DNA from: Thermothelomyces thermophilus ATCC 42464
Lineage: Eukaryota > Ascomycota > Sordariomycetes > Sordariales > Chaetomiaceae
Assembly: GCF_000226095.1 (NCBI RefSeq)
Contig: NC_016472.1
Span: 10,867,059-10,931,058, forward strand
DNA: 64,000 bases
Reading direction: 5' to 3'
The position numbers and the translations under genes are program-made. Below, piece by piece: positions 36,099 through 47,288 of the stretch (the stretch's first letter is position 1; each line of letters begins with the position of its first letter). The notes under the pieces are model-generated. The model saw only the letters and a program-made list of their open reading frames with translations. It ran no database searches and had not been told where the DNA came from.

Positions 36099-36706
36099 AT
36101 CCAGATGAACCGAGTTGGCGCGAGGCTCACGCGAGGTACATATTTCTTCTAATCATGTTAATAAGGTTCATCTGCACACTTGATGGTATCATAGGCAGAT
36201 TGACTTCTCATTTTCTTACCCGAGCATAGATACACCCTATGGACCCTCGTTATTAGCTACGAGCTTCTTTTTTTTCTCGATATAGATAGGTAACGAACTT
36301 CTTGCACCTCCAAGATGTTTGGCTACTCGCTATAGGTTAGGAGGGAGCCCATTTGGTGATCTATCTATGTCCTTCCCATATATGATAGTAATTACTCCTA
36401 GTTTGCGCTGCTGCAAGGTGTGGGTCCCTCAGCGCCGCTGACTTCAAGGTCCTAGTTATCGAACGCAAGATTGGTGGTAGCTGTAAACAACCTCGCCATT
36501 CCGGGACGTGAACTTCCAGACATCTATAGGACGGCTGTGTGAGTGTGAGTCGTCAATCGACATCTCTCTCCTCTTTCTTCCTCTATGCAGTGCCTCCCAC
36601 ACCTTGTCATCGCCCATCTCATGCACCTTCCCGAAGCACGCTACGGCCGCTCTGCTCTGGCTGCGGCCACAACATGCAGTGGTCACTGGTGCAGCCCAGG
36701 GTTGGT
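36099..36706. other. Convergent intergenic region
   Basis: 3' flanks of the P450 (+) and the RTA1 gene (-). AT-rich with short pyrimidine tracts. Nothing else is recognised. Confidence 0.5.
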
Positions 36707-37721
36707 TTAAATACCATATGGACGCGGCACCATCCCCGGTCCATCGCTGTCTCGGCTTGACAGCATCTCCATAGCGCTGTCATGTTTCCCGACTTTGGAT
36801 GGCTCGAGGTCGTCGACGTAGAAGACGAAAAAGATGGCCATGACGGAGGCCATGAGCAGAGCATCGAAGACATAGAGGAAAATCTCGTGTGAGATGAGAT
36901 AGCCCCTGTTCCCCTGGAGGTATTCAACCACACGGAAGATGCTTCGCACCATGATGATAGCGCTGGCAACGTACAGGACAGTCAAATGGCGTTTCCATCG
37001 GATTGAAGAATGTTGTCGATCAGAACCGCTGGATTGGCGAAAACGGGTGTGGAATACGACAGTGGTGACGAGAAAGAAGCCGAACATGAAGATCTGGATG
37101 AAGAGACCGACGATGATGATCTTCTCGCCGATGTCGAACAACTCCAAAGTGCCGGCCGCCTGAATGCCGCCCCCACCAGCCTGCAGAAGGAAGGAGAGGA
37201 CATCGCCAACAACAAAAATCTTGGTCATCCACTTGACCGGGATGATGGATGTTGGCTCGGCGTGCAAAGCGCGGATCAACCGTCCAAGGATCATGTAGAT
37301 GGATGCCGCGTATAAGGCCGGTGCGATGAGGATGAGAATGGCTTGCATTACGAAACCACCAATGGCCATATTGTCGAAGTGGGACCAGATCCGACCACAA
37401 TAACCGATCACCTGAACTGTGAACCGAGACAGAAACGTCTTGTTAGTATAATAATCTCCAGAAAGGCGTTGCTGCTGTATTAATTTAAGCGGGACCATGG
37501 CCAAGAGGGTACGTACAGCAACCGCCGACGGTAAAGGCGGTAAAGTAGAATGAGCGATGGCGGTATATACGCCAGACATGAAGCAACGTGAGGATTAAGA
37601 AAACGATGACGGCAGCAATGGCAGCTGGTAATGACAGCTTATATCGATACAAGGCGAAATCGAGGAGTTCGGCCCCCGAGGTCCCGGCTCCGACCCCAGC
37701 TGAGGTCGTCGAGTTCTCCAT
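36707..37721 (-). CDS. RTA1-family seven-helix membrane protein
   Basis: Two minus-strand exons (37721-37517 and 37416-36707) around a 100-nt intron give 304 residues, typical of the family. The start is the ATG of MENSTTSAG; a longer frame begins only at a TTG. Seven hydrophobic helices are evident, with the RTA1 signatures FQVIGYCGRIWSH after helix 2, APALYAASIYMILGRLI and FVVGDVLSFLLQAGGGG, and the tail motif RSIFRVVEYLQG. Yeast Rta1/Rsb1-type proteins confer resistance to amphiphilic compounds and help move sphingoid bases across the plasma membrane. In fungal clusters they often accompany detoxification genes. Here it is divergent from the cluster's Zn2Cys6 regulator, so it may protect against the phenolic substrate. 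That role is inference. Confidence 0.9.
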
Positions 37722-38703
37722 CTTGGTCGTTCGAGGAATTGTCAATGTCGAGGTTGTCAAAGAATGGCCGAATTGTGTATATCGGGACAGTTGACTTCCT
37801 GGCTGTTTGAGAAAGGGAAGGGTCTATGGACAGACAAAGAGACTCCTTGAAGACAGACAAATAAGAGAGGGGAAAGCGATCGGTGTTGTCGGAACGGGGG
37901 TCAACGGTATAAACATCCTCGGTCATGCTGTCGAATTCCGTGTGTTCGACGGAGGAAAAGGGAACAGGTCCACGAGGTGGCATCAAGATCAGTGGCAGGG
38001 TTTAACTTATCAGCAAAGCAATCAGGAGAGCGCTAGAGAAGGCATTTGCCAAGAGGGGAATGTCATTTTCCATGCTTGCCCATGCTCACCTACCTATCCG
38101 AGAAATACGCCCAACTCTCGTACCTAAACGAGCGACTACACCGACCATCTCGCCACAGCCTCACAACGAATCTGTGAAAACCCACCAGGGGCTCGGATAC
38201 TTCCGAAGCCGGCTGTTCGGACCGATAGCGGAGATTCCAGAAGGCGAATATAGTAACAAAGAAAGAAAAGGGGTAAACCTCGTACGGCATCGTCTTCGCC
38301 TTGCTGCCCACGAAAATTAAATTAAACCCGTAAAAAGGAAAATCCACACTGTGCATTGAAGGTAAAGGCAGGGATCATTGTCTTACGAAACACACAGCTA
38401 GGTAGGTGTTGTGGATGTGGATCAATCAGAGGTCTTACTATACTCCGTACACATATTATGATGGGCCACGTATCCGCCGTATTTTGTTCGGATAAATCCG
38501 AGCTTCCAACCCACCTTCTCCCACCCTCTATCAGCAACAGCCGCAGCCGCGCTCTCATCACGTAGGTCCGCCGCAGCCGTCGCAGCCGTCACAGCCGTCA
38601 TTTAGAAGGCGACGACAACATCAGCGTTGCAAATCTCAGGCGTGAGTGACGTGACATCCCTGACCGCGTCTTGCGCCCGTCGCAGCCTCCATAATCGCCA
38701 CAC
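37722..38703. promoter_or_regulatory. Divergent promoter region, RTA1 / Zn2Cys6 regulator
   Basis: 982 nt separate the two divergent start codons. Near 38568-38600 there is a short GCCGYCGCAGCCGTCG-like tandem (GCAGCCGTC repeated). No coding potential is supported. Autoregulation by the adjacent factor is possible but untested. Confidence 0.4.
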
Positions 38704-40668
38704 ATGACCGTCACTAAACGCAGAACACATCACAAGAGCCGCCTGGGTAAGTCAGTTTTGAGCCTCTTGGATCTTCGAACATTTATATAGTAGGCCATTA
38801 TTACGTAATGTGCTGGCTCGCCCTGCCAACGGAGCCCACAACAGTCTTTTCCATTTTGCTTTTCTGCTAGGAATTACCCAGGCAGGCATTTCATTTGTTA
38901 ACAAGCTAATTAATTGCTTCTAGGCTGTAAGAACTGCAAGACTCGGAAAATCAAGGTGAGCATCACGCATTCTGTATCCTCAGATCATACATCCCGGGGA
39001 CGGACTGGAGCCGAAGGACACGGAACATGGCTTCCTCCCAGCGCCACTACTAAGGAGCATGGCATTCGATATCTTGGCGCTATCTGTGTTGCAGGGGCTC
39101 GTCCACCATGCATCGCCACTCGCTCAGTCCAGATATCTGAGGCAGCCAGCCAGTCAAAGCTCTGGCCGTAACACTAACACTCGGTGATGCCTCGGTATAG
39201 TGTGACGAGAAGAAGCCGTCATGTTCGAACTGCATCCGGCGCAAAGTAGACTGCGACTTCACTGCAGTCGGGACTCCGCAGCCGAGTTTGTCTCCCACAG
39301 GCCTGAGTATGACGGATTTAGAACTGCTGCATAATTACACGACCACCACCTACCTGACTCTGTCAGAAAGCCCAGTACGTCTGCCGTCTGTCTTCGACCT
39401 TCTCTGCAATTAAGTCTCTCCAGCTCAAGCCAAACCGTCCTTGAGTGCTAGCACTACTGGGAAATCCCTTTTTTTTTGTTTTCTTTTTTACTTGCTTTCT
39501 TTTTTTCTTTCGTTTTTTGTGTATGCGTGTGTGTGTGTGAGAGAGAGAGAGAGATATAGCGAGAGAGATGGAGAGAGAGAGATGACACGTCTAAGCTGAC
39601 AAACATCCTCAATTTCAAACAGATCATAAGGCAGTTTTACCGAGACACAGTGGTGCAGGTGGGACTCGAGTACGACTACATCATGAGGGGCGTGCTGGCT
39701 CTGTCGGGTCTTCACCTCGCCCACCACCGCCAGCACATACGCGACCACTACCTCGCCGCCGCCGTCACCCACCACCAGGCCGCATCACAGGCCACCATCC
39801 CCCTCGTTCCGAATGCGACGCCCAAGAACGCGCAGGTGCTGTTCCTCTTCTCAGTCTTGACGACTTACTACGGTGAGTGCGTGTCTTGTGTCTCCCCCTC
39901 GGGTCTGCTTTGTCCATCCCGATTCTATTTCCCGATCCTCTCCCCACCTTGACAAAACCACCCACAGAGTGAGTAACTCACACGGCTAGTATGTCTACAG
40001 CGCTTGGCTGGCCACGCAAATCCGACGATACCCTCCTCCTCCGAGAGAACGCGGGCTTTCCCGACTGGGTGTATCTGCTCCGCGGGACCAAAGGCTTCAT
40101 CGAACTGGCGGGGGTGCCAACGGGTGGGCCGATGGCGCCGCTGTTCTCGCATTCGATCGCTCGCTTCCAGCTACGCGAGGGGCCCGAGGCATCCAACTCG
40201 TCTGCGAACGCGGCGCTGGCGGAGCTGGAGGAGGTCGTTGCGCGACGGCCGCTGGAGGACGAGGCACTGCGCGGGGTTTACATGCGGGCCATCGCCGAGT
40301 TGAAAAAGTCGTTTGGCCAGGCCGAGGCATGCGCGGCGCAGTACGAGATGGCGGATGCCTTCATCTGGGTGTTTCTGATGGCGGAGGACCTGCTGCCGTT
40401 GTTGCGGACGCCCACTCAGGAGGCTGTGGCTATCTTTGCCTATTTTTGTGTGCTACTGAAGAAGCTGGATGGCCACTGGTGGATGCAAGGCTGGGGGGCA
40501 CATCTCATAGCCCATGCCTACGACCTGCTGGACGATGAGGGCCGGTTGTTGATTCGCTGGGCTGTGCAGGAGATTGGATGGGTGCCGCCGTTGGCTACAG
40601 AACGCTTGGGAGGCGAGACGTCAACGTACGGCAACTCCCAAGAAATCGCGGGGACATCAACGTTGTGA
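38704..40668 (+). CDS. Zn2Cys6 binuclear-cluster transcription factor
   Basis: Five exons (38704-38746, 38924-38955, 39201-39374, 39623-39872, 40001-40668) give 388 residues. The zinc cluster is assembled across two introns: Cys16, 19, 26, 33, 36 and 43, i.e. C-x2-C-x6-C-x6-C-x2-C-x6-C with GCKNCKTRKIK then CDEKKPSC. The remainder matches the short Upc2/sterol-uptake-like class of fungal regulators: ELLHNYTTTTYLTL, a DTVVQVGLEYDYIMRGVLALSGLHLA helix and the ALGWPRKSDD loop. No coiled-coil linker is obvious. Such proteins bind DNA in the nucleus and many control neighbouring catabolic or biosynthetic clusters. Introns 1-3 are unusually long for this window (177, 245 and 248 nt). Intron 3 carries a T tract and a GT/GA microsatellite at about 39470-39582. 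The exon 4-5 junction uses CTACAG at 40000. Confidence 0.85.
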
Positions 40669-40818
40669 ATTCAATGATGCGTGTGCGGTCTGAAAGTGTC
40701 GTTGATGCTTGTACTTATTATCCAACATGATTATTATGTAGACTAATGTGAGACGTACAACCTCGAACGACAATACCCTTGGCTTCTTATTCTCAATTAC
40801 CGCGTTGCATCCACTTGC

Positions 40819-43330
40819 TCATTTCCTTAACTGCATAATGGTGACCTTTGAGCCCCCTTTAACCCTCAGAGTGGTGCCGTTGACAACAGAACCATTCATA
40901 ATGAACTTGGACTGGGTTACCGGAACCAACAGCGGGTACGGGACATTGACCAACCCTGTGGTGCCGGCAGGAGCCTCGACCGACATGTTGAGGAGGGTTC
41001 CACAGAACTCCCAGCTTACAGTAAGAGGACCGAGAGGTGTGGGCACCTCACCCCGGGCGGAGGTAAGACCAAGAGTCTGCGGAGAGACTGCCCACTCGGC
41101 CCAGCCGGGCTTGGTGGGTTGCGCACCGAGCACGAAACGGCTCAGCTCAGCCGTCGGGCCCGCGCTCCATCCGTGGCACAAACTCGTATGGACTCCGAAA
41201 GCGGGGCGGCCGGTCTCGTCCAGGGTCTCCCAGAAACAGCCGGAGTAGTTGGCGTTGTTGGTATCAGTCATCGGCGCCCACAGCGAGTCAAGCAACTCCC
41301 GGGCAGCGGTAGAGTTCTGCGATGTGAAGGCGGCGCGGAGATGGTATGCAGAGGCGTAAGGGCTGATGTACCGCTGGAATCCGTGCTGTAGGACGCCGGA
41401 GGAGAAGGATAGTGGGCCCTTGGGCGTGGAAAGTTCCCTAGACAGGGTAGACAAGATGGTTTCGGACGAGTGGGATGGGTCCAAGTTGACGCCGGCAAGA
41501 ATAGCGATGGCATTGGAGTCTTGGCCGAACCCGTCCCGGATACCGTCGGCGTAGACGTACGCGCCTAGCTCGTCACTCCAGAGGTGCTTATCAATGGCTG
41601 CCCGTAGAGCAGCGAGACGGTCTTGGTACACAGAGATGTCGACACCGACATCGGCCAAGAGCCCGACCGTCTCTTGGAGCGCGTAGGCGTAGAGGACATT
41701 GAACTTGGTGACGACTCCAGACTGGGCAGGGTCGTAGTAGTTCCAGTCTCCGCCGAAGGTGGCGTCGCTGAGATTGAAGAGGCCGTTCGACAGCGTTTGC
41801 GAGTGCGACCAGTCAAGCATTCGCACAATTCTAGGTGCCCACTCCAAGGCCAGGGCGAGATCACCCGTATGCATGTACGTGTGAGAGACAGCTGTGAGCA
41901 AGTTCCACGAGTATCCTATCAGGCCTGTGATGTTGACGTCCAAGGGAGTCGAAAGCGGCCTTTGCTGTATCTTGACTGTGGGTATAAAAAAGCCGGGCGT
42001 GGCCTGCATCGATGCCAAAAGGTTAAGCGCACCTTCGACAAACTCCAGTCCATGGGTGGAGACCAGGGCGGCAGAGGCGGCGATGTCTAGGTCGCCAGCG
42101 TATGCGATACGATCTCGGCGCGAACCGTCAACGGATACATCGAGAGGGTTGGTGCCTAAAAGAAAATCTTTCAGGCAGCTCTTGTCGTTCAAGGGGTGCT
42201 GGTAGGTGACGGTGCCCACGGGATCGGTCGCGACGAGGTCTCTGAAGACAGCCTTGTGGCCAAAGGAAGCACCAAGGCCATAGGAGCCATAGAACTTGGA
42301 GTACTGGGTAAACTTGAGCACTCGCTCGCCGTTGATGCTTATGGCGATGTCGGTCATAGCGACCTCGACGTGAACGGAGTGCCAGCTGCCAAGAGCCATG
42401 GTCACATTCGACGGCACCGTGGCCCTGGTGAGCTCCGTATCCTCGGTAGTCGATCCGACGTAGGCCGCAATTGTCCTCGCTCCAGCATCAACTGATATGT
42501 AGATTGCCGAGTTAAGAGTGTCAGACAACACGCTGAACCCAAAGCCGCCAATCAGCGGTTTGACCTTGAAGTCGAGGTTATAGGCCGTACTAGTGACGGC
42601 ATCTGGGGCCCCGTTTGCTTGGGGTGCAAGACTGTCGATCACGGCACCCTCGCTGGTGATTTCCCAAAACTCGGGGATAGAATCTTTGGGTATTTCGGTC
42701 AGCTGAATGGTTCTAGCACCGACTGCCCAGATGTCTGTAATGGAGCTGTCGGAGCTCTTGAACGACCCGGGCAGTTTGTCGATCGAAGTCGTGCGGGTAG
42801 TGGGAATCACGCCGACATTCTGCAACGTCAGCTCGCCGGGTGAGGATAGATTCAGCTTCTGGTATCGAAAGGCCCCTTGGACATGGCGATTGGTGAACTG
42901 CTCCGGGCCAACAATGTTATACCGGTTGACTCGGTACGTGTCCATGGCCGCCGCTAGAGGGATCGGCCCGTCGCCCTGACACGTGGCAAATCAGCAATTA
43001 GCCTCCGGCTCATAGAACACAGATGACGAGGCGGAAGTAAAGGGCACGGCATACCATATACAAATCCAAGCCGGCTTTGCTTTCAGAGTACGTGATCTCG
43101 AAAACGGTCGTGTCGCCTGTAGCGCCTACGACCTCAAAGGACGGGATGCCCTCTACATTAGCCCCATAATCGAGGACGAGGGTGGCGCTCTCTGTCGTGG
43201 TTGACGATAGGACGATCGGTCCATCTTGCACCGTGATCAACGGAACGCCCGCTTGCGGCAGATGTAGGTGTGTTCGAGTAACAGCGGCGCCTGCGATGGC
43301 GGACAGGCCCAGGGAGATTAGGCCGATCAT
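40819..43330 (-). CDS. Secreted GH78 alpha-L-rhamnosidase-like glycosidase
   Basis: Two minus-strand exons (43330-43055 and 42975-40819) with a 79-nt intron give 810 residues. A signal peptide is visible (MIGLISLGLSAIAGAA), so it is probably secreted. An N-terminal beta-sandwich (about 20-230) is followed by a laminin-G/concanavalin-like insert (about 240-370: NLDFKVKPLIGGFGFSV to GHKAVFRDLV). Then comes an alpha/alpha six-hairpin barrel with GDWNYYDP, DGFGQDSNA, FWETLDETGRPAF and SLCHGWSAGPTAEL, and a C-terminal beta domain with VPTPLGPLTVSW. The barrel motifs are those of GH78 and relatives, inverting enzymes that release terminal L-rhamnose, for example from flavonoid glycosides or pectin side chains. 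Activity on rhamnose itself is not certain from sequence. It is convergent with the Zn2Cys6 gene (150 nt between stops). Confidence 0.88.
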
Positions 43331-44179
43331 GGAGTGTCCGACGTTGACGCCGTAAACGAAGCAAAGATGAGATCAGAGAGGTAATTAGTTGTTACAGGAA
43401 TGGCGAAGCTGAGAGCGAAGGACTCGGCGGTACATACATACACTGTGAGGTTAGGTTCGAGCTTGTTAATATAATAACATGTCTGAATTACGGGTCCCTT
43501 GGCATTCCCAAAATCAAGAGCACACCAGACGGAGATTTGAACTCTTCTGGGCTGATCCGTGATCCAGGTCGTTACCAAGCAGACTTCATGTCGCGAGTAA
43601 GCGATGGGCCAAGAATTCAGTCGCCACAGGATCCGAGCTATACGAGAGAGCGGAAGAACAGAGCGAGAATCGAGAATGCCTCGCAAGACGCGCGGAGTGT
43701 ACCGAGCGAGCAGACAAGGGATGATAAAACCCTACAGCGAGTAAGTCACCGTTCTCATGGTTTGCATTACATCAACGGCGACTGCCGTACTATTGCAATT
43801 TGAGCGGCGGAGCACGTGGCGGAGCCCCCCCATCTTCTGCTGGCTGAGCCTAGCTCAAATGGACCGGGAATTGTTAACTTGGGTTTCGCTTAGCCCTCGT
43901 TTAGTCGTATTTTTCCCGATCTTCATTCTTCTGGACCGCATTGATCTCGCTGTCTCACATGACACCACACCCGTGTATTTCACGACAGTCAAGATCCATG
44001 CTGGTCTGAATCGGTCTTGACTCGCAACCTGTCAGTCCCGGCACTTAAAGTCTACTCATTCTTGGCTTTTTCTAGATTCTTGTCAGGTTGAACATTACCC
44101 ATGCTCATCCTTCCACTCCCGTTCTCCCAAATTCATGGCACCCGACGCGGCGGCTGCAAGGGTTAATCTTAACGTAGGC
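43331..44179. other. Upstream region of the GH78 gene; end of the gene-bearing part
   Basis: Contains the GH78 promoter. Short open frames (43537-44020) have no recognisable domain. Beyond this point only relic genes and transposons occur. Confidence 0.5.
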
Positions 44180-44189
44180 CACATGCGTA

Positions 44190-44406
44190 GCAGCCAAGTG
44201 GCTCTTGAAGAATCCCCCAAGATTCGCCCATGTGCATTGTGCGCAGGCTCTCGGAATACCTGTGCACATCATGTTTACCATGCCGTGGAAGGCAACCCGA
44301 GCCTTTCCCCATTCGTTAGTCAAACTGAACGCGACGGACATCGAACCTAGCACCGCAAACTGGCTTACCTATGGCCTGGTCGAGCTCATGCCCTGGCAAG
44401 GGTGAG
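44190..44406 (+). pseudogene. Fragment of a sterol 3-beta-glucosyltransferase-like (GT28/GT1) gene
   Basis: A short open stretch reads LLKNPPRFAHVHCAQALGIP, then VHIMFTMPWKATRAFPHSL and LTYGLVELMPWQG. This is the acceptor-domain segment of fungal UDP-glucose:sterol glucosyltransferases, where the family has NPPSFAHIHCAEALGIP, FTMPWSPTRAFPHP and YTLVEMMTWQG. A GTGAGT donor-like sequence follows at once, as at a normal exon end. No start, no upstream membrane-binding part and no UDP-sugar-binding C-terminal domain could be found on either side, so it is a truncated relic of roughly 70 codons. It sits at the border between normal sequence and the RIP-degraded subtelomere, which probably caused the truncation. 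Confidence 0.7.
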
Positions 44407-44759
44407 TTAATGAGACCTTCCTTTGGCCCGCCCGTTAAAATAATAGATACACGATGGTTGCAACAGAACTGACACCTCAAGCACAACGTAATACAGCCCT
44501 GGCGATGTAATCAACAATTAGAGGAAGCAGCAGCCCGAGTTAGACAAGCTGTCTAACTCTTTAGGGCTCAGCGTCATATTGTCGAACTTGCCATTGGTTA
44601 CCCATAACGGCACCGAAAATTGCCATACAAGGGTGTGGCAGCGTATGATCTAGCCGTTGGTCTGCGCTTAGGCAACAATCTTGTCAGCGTTAGTATAGCT
44701 ACAATGGGTGCCAGAAAAAAATGCTAAAAATTAAAAATACACATTTCCTAATATCTTAC

Positions 44760-46463
44760 CTACTATATATTAACCACACTCTACTTCGATAGCCAGGAAA
44801 CGGAGGATATAGCAGTAAGGGCTAGGGTCCCATAGGGGTCACCCCTCTCCCCTATACTATTTATCCTCTATATAGCCTCCCTCTACCAGGCCATTTGCCA
44901 GGCCAGCCCCGCGGTTAGTTTGATAGGCTTCGCCGACGATACTAACCTCCTAGCCTTCGGGAGGGCTAAGGAGGCCTGTAACGGTTAGCTACGGAGGGCC
45001 TAGAAGGCTTGCCTTCAGTAGGCAAAGACCTAGGGTATGGCTTTTGCCCCGGAAAAGTACGAGCTTATCTACTTTAACAGGGGCCGGAAACAGTGGTCGC
45101 GACCGCTAGAGCTCCTATGGCCCGGAGGGGGTACTACCACTATAGCCCTGTCGAAGTTAGCTAGATTCCTTAGGGTCTGGCTAGATTAGAAGCTATAGTA
45201 GGGCCCCTACTACGTAAAGGTAGCTAAGAAGCTAGAAACCTAGGAGTTTGCCCTAACTAGGCTTACTACGAAGACCTAGGGCCCTAGGCTTCTATAGGCC
45301 TATAAGGTCTATACTAAGTATATCTATAGCGCCCTAGCTTATAGGGCCTTAAACTTCTATAAGCCTACTAAGCCAGGGGGTAAGCTGGAAGGCCTTGCTA
45401 AGGAACTATCGAAGGCCTAATATAGGGCCCTTTATATAGTTACTAGGGCCTATAAGGCTACCCTTATCTAGTGCCTTGAAACGGAAGCTTAGGTACTGCC
45501 CCTTGACCTCTATCTTAACAAGAGGCTAGCTAACTTTAAAGCTAAACTTAACTAGCTACTCCTATAGACTAGGGCAGGCCTAGGGGCCTCCTAGGTCCCT
45601 ATAAGGGCTCTTATCTAGTAGGCCTATAATAGGCTAAACTAGAGGTTCTAGAAGAGAAGGGCTAGGGCAAGGGGCTAGGAGCTAAGGCCTATAGCCTTTA
45701 AGGTAGTAAGGTTAATAGTCTAATAGTAGGTTTAGGAAGGCTATAAGAGGGGTTAACCCCCCCTTTAGACCCTATAAAGAAGGCTATAGGCTATAGAACT
45801 AGCCGTAGTAGCTAGCTAGAGTAACTACTAGAGGGCTGACCAAGCTAATAAGAGGATATAGCGTATATTAGATAAGGACCCCCCTGCTTAGTTTTTATAG
45901 GGGAAGGCCTATAAAGGTACTAGGGCCTAACGAAGGTCTAGAGCTCCTTATTAGTATAGGCCTATATAGGGGCTATCGGCCTCTATAACTTCCTATTTAG
46001 GGTTTACGTCCTAGGGGTTAGTACCCCTTACTATGCCTATAGCTAAAGAGGGGAGACTATTAAGCACCTAGTTATTTGGTATCCGAACCTACTAAGAAGC
46101 TAAATATAGGAATCCTAGGAAATATAGTTACAAAGGGACCTAGACCTCGTTTTATAGGGTATAGGGGCCTATAACTATCGCTTGGCAAGGAGGGTTCTAT
46201 AGTAGCTAATAGACCTAGGGAGGCTCCCGGAATACCGCCTTATAAGGAGGCTAGACTAGGAAGGAAGGCCTCTTTAAGGTCATTCTAGCTACTTCTTCTT
46301 TTCTTTATAGTATATTAGTATTTTAAATTAGGCGTTAAAGGAAGGATAGAGGTTTTTATCTAGCCTATTAGGTATAGTTTCCTTTATATATAACTAGAGA
46401 GGCTTTAACATGCTTATTAGTATAATAGTATGGGACTAATAATAATAATAATAATAATAATAT
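44760..46463 (+). mobile_element. RIP-degraded, 5'-truncated Tad-like LINE
   Basis: Reading TAG as CAG or TGG, the plus strand gives reverse transcriptase palm motifs (VPQGSPLSPILFILYIASL, then LIGFADDTNLLAFG, the ADD catalytic box near 44935). The thumb/connection region typical of fungal non-LTR elements follows (KYELIYFNRGR, KLARFLGVWLD, TRAYKATLIQCLETEAQVLP). The copy begins inside the reverse transcriptase, so its 5' part is missing, as is usual for LINE insertions. It ends in a (TAA)n tail at about 46437-46463. Almost every CAG and TGG is now TAG, the mark of RIP. It is dead. Its target duplication was not found. Confidence 0.75.
46437..46463 (+). repeat. (TAA)n tract, probable LINE 3' tail
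   Basis: Eight to nine perfect TAA units follow the LINE relic in the orientation expected for a 3' tail copied during target-primed reverse transcription. Confidence 0.7.
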
Positions 46464-46813
46464 ATTAATTATACTTATAATCGCATTTCTTAGTAAAAAT
46501 AGTAGAAGCTTAATTCCTATATAGTTCTAAACTATACCTCTAAGATATATCTTAATTAGTACTTAATATACTAGCCCTTTACCTTAATTATTATATCTAT
46601 ATACCTTAGTACTAAATCTATTGGATAGTTAACTATCTTAATATTGGAATCTAGCTATATATTAGTTATAGCCTTATAAAGGTTCTAAGGTACCTATTTA
46701 GACTTAGGCAAGTTACTAAGTCTATATATCTCTTTAGAATCCTATCTTTTTAGTAGGTACTATAGAGTTTTAATTAGGCTTAGATTAAAGGAGTAAGCTA
46801 GCTAACTTAAGAC
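46464..46813. other. AT-rich spacer before the outer Gypsy element
   Basis: Very AT-rich, RIP-like sequence with no reading frame. The last five bases, AAGAC (46809-46813), are the left target duplication of the outer retrotransposon. Confidence 0.6.
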
Positions 46814-47261
46814 TGTCACGGATAAGCATATAGGCGGCCTAGTAGGCTATAGCTAGGACATAGGACATTCCGACAGCCAATTACTCGACGGACCAATCAG
46901 AAGATTATCACCACCAAGACTAAGGTCTTCACTAGTAATAATAACATGTCACCGTCAATAACATAGAATCACGAAGTAAAAGGAAAAGTAATACTAGTAA
47001 TAACTATTAAAGAAGGATAGACCATTATATATATATAGCTAGCTAGTCACTTATTATAATAGACTCTAGGAGTTCGCCAGTAGTAATAATTACAATCATA
47101 GTACTTATACTAAGTATTACTAATTACTATAAGAGATAACTCTAAGTGTTATTATAAACCCTTTAGCTTTACCAAATCCCTTAGACAACCTACCTACTTA
47201 TCCCGCTTTACCTACCTCCGTCTAGACCCTTTTAGAAGAAGTCTAAGTTAGGTTTGTTACA
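46814..47261 (+). repeat. 5' LTR of the outer (RIP-degraded) element
   Basis: 448 bp, starting TGTCACGG and ending GTTTGTTACA, preceded by the AAGAC duplication. It aligns end to end with the 3' LTR at 61565 and with the 449-bp LTRs of the intact element, differing mainly by C-to-T and G-to-A transitions. Confidence 0.92.
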
Positions 47262-47288
47262 CGTTATTACTACTCCCTTTGTTCTATT

